From contig CAJTSL010000017.1 of assembly GCA_910578845.1 (NCBI GenBank), positions 1 to 64,000 of the forward strand: DNA of 64,000 bases. The letters are read 5' to 3'. Both the position numbers and the translations under genes were made by a program. Source of the DNA: an uncultured Lachnospiraceae bacterium (GTDB taxonomy: Bacteria; Bacillota; Clostridia; Lachnospirales; Lachnospiraceae). The notes beneath the pieces are model-generated. The model had not been told where the DNA came from and did no database searches. It worked only from the letters and a program-made list of their open reading frames with translations. Below are positions 15,323 through 23,730 of the stretch, one piece after another; the stretch's first letter is position 1; each line of letters begins with the position of its first letter.

Positions 15323-17230
15323 TTATAAAGTCTCTTCCATCCAGACGCGCATCTGGTTTTCTCCGCGGTTGCCCCATGTATAGTAGGGAATGGCAATAGC
15401 CTTACAGGGAGTCATAGCGGGTGCGGTATCCGCATATAGGCCGTCTATGTTCGCACAACGCATTGCATCCACGGATATAGAAGCGCTGCCACATAATAAG
15501 GTCTCATCGTAAGCGGAAATCGTAAGGTTTCCGCTTCTTTTAAGCGATAGGGATAATACGTCATCTTCATTGTCAATGCCTTCGAAGCAATATACGAGCG
15601 GGCCGCGGCAAAGCGCCGTCTTGCCGGTCAGTTCCGGTATCTTAGTGGAAGCGTACTGGAAGCGCGGGGTGTCGTCCAAGGTTAATTCCACGCGGTCGCC
15701 GTCTGCGATTGGCAGATAGAGATAACCTTTGCGTAAAGAGGCTTCCAGTATTTGCCCATTGACGGCTATTTGCCATGTTTTGCTCCAGGCAGGGATTCTG
15801 ATTGCAAGATTCCCGCCTTTTTCTATTTCGTACCGGATATGGAAATCGTATGGATATCCGGTCTTGCAGGTGAATTTCATGCCGTTTTCCAGGCATATTT
15901 CGCCGTCTGCGAACATATGGCAGAATGCCGTATCGTCATTTTCCCCATAAGCGTATTTGCCAAAAGAAGTGATCAGGCGCGCCACATTAGGGGGACAGCA
16001 GGCGCAGGCGTACCATTTCGGGCGTACCGGAAGGTCATGTTTATGGGTCGCGGCGCTGCCGGAGATGCCGGGAACGACTTCTAGAGGGTTCACATAGAAG
16101 AAGCGTTTGCCATCTAATTGCATGCCAGCGAGGACTGTGTTATAGAAAGCGCGTTCACAGATGTCGCCGTATATGCCGTCCACATCGTTTTCCAGCATGC
16201 GGGAAGCGAAGAACATTAAGCCGATGGAGGCACAGGTCTCGGCATACGCTGTATCGCCGGGTAAATCATAATCTACAGTGAAAGCTTCCCCAAGCACGGT
16301 AGAGCCGATGCCGCCTGTAATATACATGCGCTTGCAAGTGATGCTCTCCCATAATTTCAGGCAGGCATCAAAAAGCGCCTTATCATCCGTCGATGAGGCA
16401 AGATCAGCCATGGCGGTGTAGAGATAGACCGCGCGTACGGCATGCCCGACCGCATCTTTTTGTTCGCGCAACGGCTTTGATGCCTGCGAGTAATCGGTAT
16501 CGGCAGGGTTGCCGTTCCATACGCTCCAGCCACGTCTTTCTTTCTCTTGCTCATAGAAATGCGGATTCTCGCCCCGGGTATTGATGAAGTGTTGGGCAAG
16601 TTCGAGGCAATGTGAGTTATTTGTCAGACGGTACATTTTTAAGAGCGCGAGCTCTATTTCCGGGTGCCCCGGGAAGCCTTCTTTTCCTTCGGTGATGAAG
16701 TGGCGGTAGATATGTTCCATATTTCTCTCCATGACTTTTAGGAGCGTATCTTTCCCGGTTGCTTCGAAATAGGCGCATGCCGCTTCCATCATATGGCCGG
16801 AACAATACAGCTCATGGCCTTCATGTAAGTTCGTCCAGCGCTTTTCTTTATCTTTGATCGTATAATAGGTGTTTAAGTAACCGTCATTGTCTTGCGCTGC
16901 GGCAATCATAGCAATTAGCTTATCGACCGTTTCTTCCAAGTCTTTATCTGGGAAAAGGGAAAGAGAGTAAGCCGCAGCTTCGAGCCACTTAGCGGCGTCG
17001 CTGTCCTGAAAGACCATGCCGTAGAAACCATCCCCGGCATCCTCTCCGCGAAGGACGCGCCCGGCATTGATGAAGTTTTGGATCACGTGGCTTTTCTCGG
17101 TATCGGGCGCCTTATCGTTAAGGACGCTGTATTGATAGGGAATCACCGTATCTTTGATCAGCCGTTGGTATTTCCCGATAAAACCACCGGATTGATATGC
17201 TTTGATAGATGCCTGGTGTTGGGTCTTCAT
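15323..17230 (-). CDS. Glycoside hydrolase family 127 (beta-L-arabinofuranosidase-like)
   Basis: A 635-residue cytoplasmic enzyme (no signal peptide) of the former DUF1680 family. Early residues KDTVIPYQYSVLNDK match the start of the (alpha/alpha)6 barrel. HEGHELYCSGHMMEA and GHPEIELALLKMYRLT are conserved barrel segments. YACACCPPNVARL near residues 403-415 holds the paired cysteines that act as nucleophile and zinc ligands in characterised members. Length is typical (about 620-660). It would release L-arabinofuranose from imported oligosaccharides. It starts at ATG 17230 after GGAGG. The leader upstream contains the 18-bp array and an inserted dispersed element. Monocistronic; no transporter beside it. 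Confidence 0.9.
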   Translation of the reverse strand: MKTQHQASIKAYQSGGFIGKYQRLIKDTVIPYQYSVLNDKAPDTEKSHVIQNFINAGRVLRGEDAGDGFYGMVFQDSDAAKWLEAAAYSLSLFPDKDLEETVDKLIAMIAAAQDNDGYLNTYYTIKDKEKRWTNLHEGHELYCSGHMMEAACAYFEATGKDTLLKVMERNMEHIYRHFITEGKEGFPGHPEIELALLKMYRLTNNSHCLELAQHFINTRGENPHFYEQEKERRGWSVWNGNPADTDYSQASKPLREQKDAVGHAVRAVYLYTAMADLASSTDDKALFDACLKLWESITCKRMYITGGIGSTVLGEAFTVDYDLPGDTAYAETCASIGLMFFASRMLENDVDGIYGDICERAFYNTVLAGMQLDGKRFFYVNPLEVVPGISGSAATHKHDLPVRPKWYACACCPPNVARLITSFGKYAYGENDDTAFCHMFADGEICLENGMKFTCKTGYPYDFHIRYEIEKGGNLAIRIPAWSKTWQIAVNGQILEASLRKGYLYLPIADGDRVELTLDDTPRFQYASTKIPELTGKTALCRGPLVYCFEGIDNEDDVLSLSLKRSGNLTISAYDETLLCGSASISVDAMRCANIDGLYADTAPAMTPCKAIAIPYYTWGNRGENQMRVWMEETL

Positions 17231-17259
17231 GATAGTTATCCTCCTGCTTCTTATGGTTG

Positions 17260-17527
17260 CCGTCTATAGAATTATTGTTATTTATAGATTTATTCCCGCG
17301 GGCAACGAGCCAAGTGGCTGCTTGTAGACATTTGGCGACTGCCGCGAGGGTCAAATACCCCGCTGCTCTACAGCGCTGCAAATTTGATGCCCCGTTGCTT
17401 GCAGCGGGGTCTTTGATTGCCATTTATAAGTTTACTGCGGTCTATAGGTTTCTTGTTATTTATACATTTTTTGTCATTTATACGTTTCTTGCCGCCTATG
17501 GATTTATTGCTTTCTATGCCATTGCCA
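17260..17527. repeat. 18-bp imperfect tandem array interrupted by a dispersed element
   Basis: Two 18-bp units (17260-17277, 17278-17295), then a roughly 124-bp element, then six more units at 17420, 17438, 17456, 17474, 17492 and 17510. The units follow a pattern close to YYRTYTATARRTTTMTTG. Phase resumes immediately after the element. No ORF. Confidence 0.75.
17296..17419 (+). repeat. Dispersed palindromic-rich element REP, copy A
   Basis: It runs from CCGCGGGCAACGAGCCAAGT to TTGCAGCGGGGTCTTTGATT. Nearly identical to copy B (22430-22553) and, inverted and more diverged, to copy C (51286-51424). It contains GAGGGTCAAATACCCCGCTG and GATGCCCCGTTGC as shared cores. No coding capacity of its own. 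Confidence 0.8.
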
Positions 17528-17554
17528 ATAGATTATGCATATAAATGCTATAAA

Positions 17555-18133
17555 TTATTGTGTCATTTTCTCTGTATTGGAGACGGATGGATGTAGATAG
17601 GAATATTGTAATGCCATCAGTTCATCGGTTGACATGGAGCTTAGGATAATGTCGCCGCTCTCTAAATACCAGACATCTCCATAATTACCGACGGTGCCAG
17701 TATGATAGCCGCTTTCCCCATAGGAGGATTCAACGGATGCGCAGATGGTCTCATAGAGCGTAAGTAGGGCATCGGCGTCGTCTGTATGGTATGCCCATGC
17801 AACGCTTACCAATTTCTCTTTGTCATCGAACATGTATTTCACAGTTCCTTGCAGGCCATTGTATTCTTTGGGATATGTATAGCAGAGGCCTCCATAAACG
17901 GAATCATAAGTGGAGAAACTGTCCCCTTCGGCAGCGATAACATCTTCCAGGCTGCTTTCCCATCCCAGGCTGGTGTAAGGACAGTCCAGGATAGCGGCGC
18001 TCTTTGCCTGGCCTAACCCGCATGCCGTAAGGAATATGCTGCAAAAGAATGCGACGCAGAGAATGCATAGGCAATGCAATACCGGTAGCTTAGAGGGGAT
18101 ATATTTTATTTTGCATCTATTTGTTTCACCCAT
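17555..18133 (-). CDS. Putative lipoprotein of unknown function
   Basis: A 192-residue protein. The N terminus is basic (NRCKIKYIPSK), then hydrophobic (LHCLCILCVAFFCSIFL), then carries the lipobox LTAC, so Cys about 38 should be lipidated and the rest displayed on the outer face of the membrane. The mature part contains LGWESSLEDVIAAEGDSFS and a run that looks like a small alpha/beta fold; I do not recognise the family. Stand-alone gene between GH127 and the AraC regulator, same strand as both. Function not assigned. Confidence 0.75.
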   Translation of the reverse strand: MGETNRCKIKYIPSKLPVLHCLCILCVAFFCSIFLTACGLGQAKSAAILDCPYTSLGWESSLEDVIAAEGDSFSTYDSVYGGLCYTYPKEYNGLQGTVKYMFDDKEKLVSVAWAYHTDDADALLTLYETICASVESSYGESGYHTGTVGNYGDVWYLESGDIILSSMSTDELMALQYSYLHPSVSNTEKMTQ

Positions 18134-18242
18134 TGCTTTTCAATTCCTATGCTTTCTAATTATTTAAATGAAATATCCATATATTGTCTAAATAATATCT
18201 AATATCATCTATTGTCATTTGCCTGTCTGAGATTTCAGGCGA

Positions 18243-19100
18243 TCAGAATTCTGTTTTGATGAACTGTTTTGGCGTGATGCCTTTATACTTGTGAAATGTC
18301 TTAATAAAATAGCTCTCGTCATTAAAACCGCAGGAAATGGCAGTCTCTTTAATGGAAATGTCTTTCGTGGAAAGCATTTCACAGGCACATTCGATCCGGT
18401 AGTAATTCAGATAATCAATAGGGGTTCGCTCAGTCATGCTGCGGAAATACCGACAGAAGTATTTGGGGTTCATGCCAGCGATTTTCGCCAGACTGTCGAG
18501 GCTGATGTTATTATAATAATTCTCGGAGATATAGGCAAGGACATTTTTAATGGAATTAAGTTGCTCGGCGGATTTGGTGTCTGTTTTGTCTTCCTCATAA
18601 AGATGGTCTTCGAGGATAATGCCAATGAGCTGGTAGAGACATCCTTGTGTCATGAATTCATAGCCTGTCCGTTTGCCGGATAGAGCGTCGGTCAGATTGT
18701 CAATGACGGGCAGGATAGAAGGGTTATATTCGGAGAGCAGCGTATGGATGGTGATTTTGTGGCTCATAATGTCTTGGATATGCCTGTTGCAGGCATGGTT
18801 ATCCTTTACCAGGATCTGTAAATCAAAAACCACACAGTCATAGACACAGGTATGGTCTTGCGGGCTGCCTCCGTGAAGCGAGCCGTCAGTTATGAAAATA
18901 ACGTCCCCGGCATGGTAAGTGCGGGTGTCATTGTCCAGTGTCAGATGGAAAGCGCCCGAGAGGATGTGAATGATCTCGTAGTGCCTATGCCAATGATAGG
19001 GCATGTAATATCGGGGGCTATGAGGGGTTTGATGGTAGAAGGCAATCGGAAAGTTAAACGTTCCTTGCTCACGACGCTCTTTATACTCTAAATACTTCAT
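18243..19100 (-). CDS. AraC-family regulator, probable L-fucose activator
   Basis: A 285-residue protein. Residues about 20-100 form a cupin sensor (YHWHRHYEIIHILSGAF ... YHAGDVIFITDGSLHG). Residues about 185-283 carry the paired AraC helix-turn-helix motifs: ISLDSLAKIAGMNPKYFCRY, and the closing ISCGFNDESYFIKTFHKYKG. It is divergent from fucI across 166 bp, which is the usual place for the activator of a sugar operon; the fucI promoter has TATAAT at 19222-19227 but no good -35, as expected of an activated promoter. The effector is inferred to be fucose or fuculose from context alone. Confidence 0.9.
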   Translation of the reverse strand: MKYLEYKERREQGTFNFPIAFYHQTPHSPRYYMPYHWHRHYEIIHILSGAFHLTLDNDTRTYHAGDVIFITDGSLHGGSPQDHTCVYDCVVFDLQILVKDNHACNRHIQDIMSHKITIHTLLSEYNPSILPVIDNLTDALSGKRTGYEFMTQGCLYQLIGIILEDHLYEEDKTDTKSAEQLNSIKNVLAYISENYYNNISLDSLAKIAGMNPKYFCRYFRSMTERTPIDYLNYYRIECACEMLSTKDISIKETAISCGFNDESYFIKTFHKYKGITPKQFIKTEF

Positions 19101-19266
19101 TATTCCGTATACTCCTTTGCTTTTAAACGAAGTGTGGTTAATTTGCGCTGTAGCATTGCAATAAGTGACTATTATTATATTTTTTTATATTATATCACTT
19201 TTATTTTCTTTTGTCAGTCTTTATAATGGAAATGATAATGAAAAGTCAAAGGAGGTAGATTATAAA

Positions 19267-21069
19267 ATGGCAGAGAACAGATTGGTCGGAGATTATCCGG
19301 TAATTGGCATCAGACCGACGATTGACGGAAGAAGAGGCGTGTTGAAGGTCAGGGAATCTTTGGAAGACCAGACGATGAATATGGCAAAATCGGCAGCAAA
19401 GTTATTTGAAGAGAATTTGAAATACTCAAACGGTGAACCCGTGAAAGTCGTGATAGCGGATACGACGATCGGGCGTGTGGGAGAAGCTGCGGCATGTGCT
19501 GCGAAATTTAAAAAAGAAGGCGTTGACATTACGCTGACGGTAACGCCTTGTTGGTGTTATGGGGCAGAGACAATGGATATGGATCCTATGACGATCAAAG
19601 CGGTATGGGGATTTAACGGGACTGAACGCCCTGGTGCCGTATATTTGGCTTCGGTGCTGGCTACCCATGCCCAGAAAGGGCTTCCGGCGTTTGGCATTTA
19701 TGGACATGAAGTACAGGACATGGATGATGTTTCCATCCCGGAAGATGTGAAAGAAAAATTGCTCCGTTTCGGGCGCGCAGCGGTTGCGGCGGCAACAATG
19801 AGGGGCAAGTCTTATCTACAGATTGGATCCGTTACCATGGGAATTGGCGGCTCTATTATCGATCCTGCTTTTATAGAGGAATATCTGGGCATGCGTGTGG
19901 AATCAGTGGACGAAGTGGAGATCATCCGCCGGATGACAGAAGAAATTTATGATAAAGCCGAATATGAGAAGGCTCTTAAGTGGACGAAGGAGAAATGTAA
20001 GGAAGGATATGACAAGAACCCTGATTTTGTCAAAGTTTCTGATGAGGAAAAAGAAAAGACATGGGAATTTGTAGTCAAGATGATGGTCATCATCAAAGAC
20101 CTGATGAATGGCAATCAGAACCTGCCGGAAGGCTGTGAAGAGGAGATGGTAGGACATAATGCGATTGCAGCAGGGTTCCAGGGGCAGCGCCAGTGGACAG
20201 ACTTTTATCCCAACTGCGATTTCCCGGAAGCGCTGCTTAACACATCTTTTGACTGGAATGGCGCAAGAGAGCCATATATCCTTGCAACGGAGAATGATGT
20301 ATTAAACGGCCTTGGCATGCTGTTTATGAAGCTTTTGACAAACCGTGCCCAGATCTTTGCGGATGTCCGTACCTATTGGAGCGGGGAATCGGTGAAGAGG
20401 GTGACCGGATATGATATTGAAGGACATGCCAAAGAGGCTAACGGATTTATCCATTTAATCAATTCCGGCGCTGCATGCCTGGATGCTTGCGGGGAAGCAA
20501 AGGACGCAGACGGCAATGGCGTGCTGAAGCCGTGGTATGAAGTGACCAAGGAAGACCAGGAGGCAATTTTGGAAGCAACAGAGTGGTGTGCAGCGGACTT
20601 CGGTTATTTCCGTGGCGGCGGCTTCTCTTCCAGGTTCGAGACAAAAGCAGAAATGCCTGTGACAATGATCCGCTTAAACCTTGTGAAAAATTTAGGGCCT
20701 GTCTTACAGATCGCAGAAGGATGGACAGTGCACCTACCGGAATTGGTTTCCGACACGCTTTGGAAACGTACCGATTATACATGGCCTTGTACATGGTTTG
20801 CGCCAAGGTGTACGGGCGAAGGATACTTCAAGACGGCTTATGATGTCATGAATAACTGGGGAGCGAACCATGGGGCAATCAGTTATGGACATATCGGGGC
20901 GGATTTGATCACACTTGCGTCTATCCTCCGGATTCCGGTATGTATGCATAATGTACCGGAAGAGAAACTGTTCCGCCCGGCGTCATGGAATGCATTCGGC
21001 TCGGACCGGGAAGGACAGGACTTCCGGGCATGCGATGCTTATGGGCCAATGTATAAGACTATAAAATAG
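19267..21069 (+). CDS. fucI: L-fucose isomerase
   Basis: A 600-residue enzyme converting L-fucose to L-fuculose in the cytoplasm, with Mn2+ in the known family. Conserved start GDYPVIGIRPTIDGRRGVLKVRESLE, the segment TPCWCYGAETMD, and the C-terminal GEGYFKTAYDVMNNWGANHG ahead of SYGHIGAD with a catalytic-region His. Length matches E. coli FucI (591). ATG 19267 is preceded by AAAGGAGG with 9-10 nt spacing; the open frame extends further up but has no ribosome site there. First gene of the fucose set, divergent from the AraC regulator. A degenerate 15-bp tandem array starts at its stop codon. Confidence 0.96.
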   Translation: MAENRLVGDYPVIGIRPTIDGRRGVLKVRESLEDQTMNMAKSAAKLFEENLKYSNGEPVKVVIADTTIGRVGEAAACAAKFKKEGVDITLTVTPCWCYGAETMDMDPMTIKAVWGFNGTERPGAVYLASVLATHAQKGLPAFGIYGHEVQDMDDVSIPEDVKEKLLRFGRAAVAAATMRGKSYLQIGSVTMGIGGSIIDPAFIEEYLGMRVESVDEVEIIRRMTEEIYDKAEYEKALKWTKEKCKEGYDKNPDFVKVSDEEKEKTWEFVVKMMVIIKDLMNGNQNLPEGCEEEMVGHNAIAAGFQGQRQWTDFYPNCDFPEALLNTSFDWNGAREPYILATENDVLNGLGMLFMKLLTNRAQIFADVRTYWSGESVKRVTGYDIEGHAKEANGFIHLINSGAACLDACGEAKDADGNGVLKPWYEVTKEDQEAILEATEWCAADFGYFRGGGFSSRFETKAEMPVTMIRLNLVKNLGPVLQIAEGWTVHLPELVSDTLWKRTDYTWPCTWFAPRCTGEGYFKTAYDVMNNWGANHGAISYGHIGADLITLASILRIPVCMHNVPEEKLFRPASWNAFGSDREGQDFRACDAYGPMYKTIK

Positions 21070-21137
21070 TCAATTATAAAGTAGTCAACTATCAAATAGC
21101 CGGCTATCATATAGCCAGTTATCAAATAGTCTGGCAG
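21063..21137. repeat. 15-bp degenerate tandem array at the end of fucI
   Basis: Five 15-bp units at 21063, 21078, 21093, 21108 and 21123 fit CAAATAGYCRRYTAT. The first includes the fucI stop codon TAG. Each unit carries a TAG in the fucI frame, so read-through would stop repeatedly. The array may also weakly fold. Confidence 0.7.
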
Positions 21138-21332
21138 TGAGCAATCCGCTATTAGATGAAGTATGGTAAGATAAATTTCGTTTGATTGTTAAAAAAGGCT
21201 ATTATAGAAATAGCGAAGCAGATGCCTCTCGTGATATAATGGAAATGGTGTTATAAGCCAGGCGCATGATATCATGGGAGGCTTTTTCTAACCCGGGGCA
21301 CATAGAGGATAAGGCAAAAAGGGAGCGGGGGT

Positions 21333-22349
21333 ATGCATATGCCGGCAACAATAAAGGATATCAGGGAAAAAACCGGATTGTCACTTGCCACTATTTCGAA
21401 ATATTTGAACGGGGGCAATGTGTTGCCAGAGAACAGGGATAAAATAGAGGCGGCGATTGAAGAGCTTCATTATGAAGTGAATGAAATTGCCAGAGGGCTT
21501 GTTACGAATAGGACAGGCACGGTAGGCGTTGTGATCTATAGCATTGAGAGCCTTTTTAACGGCACGCTGTTACACTATATCGGGAATGCCCTGCGGAAAG
21601 AAAAGTATGGCATTTTGATATGCGATTCTTGTAATGATCAGGAAATAGAGGCGGAGAACATACGGTTTTTGATGAAGAAAAAAGTGGATGGCATTATTAT
21701 CGTGCCGATTTCCAGGACGTCTGATTTTTTGAAGCCTGCGAAAGACGCAGGCATACCGGTTGTGCTGATGGACAGGAACTTTCTGGATGTGCAGTATGAT
21801 TGTGTGCGGATTGATAACAGAATGGCGGCATTTCGCGCCGTGAATATATTATTAGAGAACAAGCATAGGAAAATAGCGGTCATCTGTTCGGATTATGAAC
21901 ACGAATATACCGGTTATGAGCGATATAAGGGATTCATGGATGCGATGGAAAGGGCAGGGATCGATGTGCCGGCACAGTACCGGAAAATGGGCAGCCATTC
22001 CATTGAGTTCGGACAGAAGAGCATGCGGGAGCTGCTGGCGCTTGAGGACAGGCCTACAGCGGTTTTCATGAGCAATTATGATGTGACGTTAGGCGCTGTG
22101 ATGTCGTTAAACGTATCAGGGTTTCGCTGTCCCGAGGACATATCCATGCTCGGGTTTGACGACCTGATCCTTTCGCATTTGATGAAACCGCAACTCTACA
22201 TTGTCGTTCAGCCTATGGAGGAAATGTGCGAAAAGGCAGTGGAGATATTGCTGCGACATATCCATAATAGGAACTGGCAAGAAGAGATTGCATCAGAGAT
22301 CATCATGAGCACGAGGATCAGAGCAGGTGACTCTATTGCGATGTTGTAG
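21333..22349 (+). CDS. LacI-family repressor
   Basis: A 338-residue regulator. The N-terminal LacI helix-turn-helix is ATIKDIREKTGLSLATISKY, then the hinge EELHYEVNEIARGLVTNRT. The rest is a periplasmic-binding-protein-like sensor (VGVVIYSIESLF, MKKKVDGIIIVPISR, MLGFDDLILSHLM). GGGAG lies 7 nt before ATG 21333; a second in-frame ATG is at 21339. A perfect 24-bp CG-centred palindrome of LacI-operator type sits just downstream of the next promoter (22644-22667), so this protein very likely represses the fucose ABC-importer operon. The effector is presumably fucose-related. Confidence 0.92.
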   Translation: MHMPATIKDIREKTGLSLATISKYLNGGNVLPENRDKIEAAIEELHYEVNEIARGLVTNRTGTVGVVIYSIESLFNGTLLHYIGNALRKEKYGILICDSCNDQEIEAENIRFLMKKKVDGIIIVPISRTSDFLKPAKDAGIPVVLMDRNFLDVQYDCVRIDNRMAAFRAVNILLENKHRKIAVICSDYEHEYTGYERYKGFMDAMERAGIDVPAQYRKMGSHSIEFGQKSMRELLALEDRPTAVFMSNYDVTLGAVMSLNVSGFRCPEDISMLGFDDLILSHLMKPQLYIVVQPMEEMCEKAVEILLRHIHNRNWQEEIASEIIMSTRIRAGDSIAML

Positions 22350-22399
22350 CAGGAACTACCCAAATACATGGTTTTCTTTATGATATAAATTATAAAAGT

Positions 22400-22426
22400 C
22401 CTACAGCGTTGCTGTGGGGTTTTTTT
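22400..22426 (+). terminator. Terminator after the LacI gene
   Basis: Stem CCTACAGC/GCTGTGGG (22400-22407 with 22411-22418, one G-U pair), then TTTTTTTA. It is followed directly by REP copy B. Confidence 0.8.
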
Positions 22427-22429
22427 ATT

Positions 22430-22553
22430 CCCGCGGGCAACGAGCCAAGTGGCTGCTTGCAGACATTTGGCGACTGCCGCGAGGGTCAAATACCCCGCTG
22501 CTCTGTAGCGCTGCAAGTTTGATACCCCGTTGCTTGCAGCGGGGTCTTTGATT
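22430..22553 (+). repeat. Dispersed element REP, copy B
   Basis: Nearly identical over its full length to copy A at 17296-17419 (CCGCGGGCAACGAGCCAAGT to GCGGGGTCTTTGATTG, with a handful of substitutions). It lies between the LacI terminator and the importer promoter. Confidence 0.8.
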
Positions 22554-22603
22554 GTAGGTGAATATTGTACCATAGATTTCCGGGAATGTCGCATAGGACA
22601 TCA

Positions 22604-22632
22604 TTGCCTTTACTATCATTATTTGCTATAAT
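22604..22632 (+). promoter_or_regulatory. Promoter of the fucose importer operon
   Basis: -35 TTGCCT (22604-22609), 17-bp spacer, -10 TATAAT (22627-22632). The operator begins about 12 bp further on. Confidence 0.75.
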
Positions 22633-22643
22633 GAACACATACA

Positions 22644-22667
22644 ATAGAGCGAAACGTTTCGCTCTAT
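22644..22667. promoter_or_regulatory. LacI-type operator, perfect 24-bp palindrome
   Basis: Symmetric around a central CG, core GCGAAACGTTTCGC with flanks ATAGA/TCTAT. It covers the expected transcription start region of the promoter at 22604-22632. Probably bound by the LacI repressor encoded 300 bp upstream. Confidence 0.8.
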
Positions 22668-22710
22668 AGGTGCGGAAATCAGACTATATCTATTATTGGG
22701 AGGAAGAAAA

Positions 22711-23682
22711 GTGGAGAAAATCAAACAGAACCCAATTGTAAAGAAACTGGGATTTAACAGAATCATATTGTGTTGCGTGCTTTTGCTGATGTATTTGCTT
22801 TTTTCGTTGGTTGGCAAGAACTTTGCGGGCCTTCCAAGGATCTTAAGCGCGCTGAATTATGCTTATTTCCTGGGATTCCTATCGCTTGGAGTGACTTTTG
22901 TCATTGCGACAGGGGGCATCGACTTTTCCATAGGCCCTGTGATGTTCTGTTCGGCGCTCATTTCAGGATACTGCCTGAATTCTTATGGCGTTCCGGTAGC
23001 GCTTAGCTTAGGGATCAGTATTTTGGTAGGTGCATTGTTTGGCACTTTTAATGGTTATCTGGTTGCATACTGGTCAGTGCCGCCTTTTATTGTATCCATG
23101 GCGAGCATGAATATTGCCAAGGGCGTCGCTTCCGTATTTACGAAGACACAGTCGGTAAGCTGGCCGCAGAGCACATCGGAGCAGGGATGGTTTAGGAATC
23201 TGGTCAAAATAGGAAACTTTCCGGTAGGGTTTGTGATTTTCCTCGCTTTCGCGATTGTGTGCTCCGTTATTCTGAATAAGACCAAAGCAGGACGTTACAT
23301 ATTGAGCCTTGGAAGCAACAAAGAAGCGGTAAGGCTTTCCGGTATTAACATTAAGAAATGGGAGATGCTTGCCTATATTATCTGCGGCATATTAGTAGGG
23401 ATTGCGGCAATCTTCTTCGTAGCGGCATACACGACTGTCCAGCCTGGTTACGGCGACCAGTATAACAATGAGGCAATTGCGGGATGCGTTATGGGAGGCA
23501 CTTCTATGGCAGGCGGCCTTGCATCGATTGGGGGCACAGTGATCGGCGTATTTATCATAGCGCTGCTCCAGGAAGGGATCTTGGCGCTTCACTTTACGAA
23601 AGATTATCAGCTTATTATTACAGGCATCATTGTTATCGTAGCAGTATATGCGGACGTAGTTGCAAGGCGTAGGAAGAATTAA
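22711..23682 (+). CDS. Sugar ABC transporter permease 1 (RbsC family), probable L-fucose importer
   Basis: A 323-residue inner-membrane permease with eight to ten hydrophobic segments. TFVIATGGIDFSIGPVMFCS is the conserved start region of RbsC/AraH permeases, and AGCVMGGTSMAGGLASIGGT holds the coupling-loop signature near the C terminus. GTG 22711 is chosen since GGGAGGA precedes it by 7 nt. First gene behind the LacI-operated promoter. The operon continues with ATPase, second permease and binding protein. Substrate inferred from the adjacent fucose genes. Confidence 0.9.
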   Translation: MEKIKQNPIVKKLGFNRIILCCVLLLMYLLFSLVGKNFAGLPRILSALNYAYFLGFLSLGVTFVIATGGIDFSIGPVMFCSALISGYCLNSYGVPVALSLGISILVGALFGTFNGYLVAYWSVPPFIVSMASMNIAKGVASVFTKTQSVSWPQSTSEQGWFRNLVKIGNFPVGFVIFLAFAIVCSVILNKTKAGRYILSLGSNKEAVRLSGINIKKWEMLAYIICGILVGIAAIFFVAAYTTVQPGYGDQYNNEAIAGCVMGGTSMAGGLASIGGTVIGVFIIALLQEGILALHFTKDYQLIITGIIVIVAVYADVVARRRKN

Positions 23683-23730
23683 CGCGGGGAATGGATACGA
23701 GCGAGTCAGCAGAAAGGTCAAGGTAAGAAT

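Noticed and set aside
17118..17423. Minus-strand ORFs with AAGYLTLAAVAKCLQAATWL at 17118 and 22208
   Set aside because: Both are the REP element read backwards; similarity comes from the repeat DNA.
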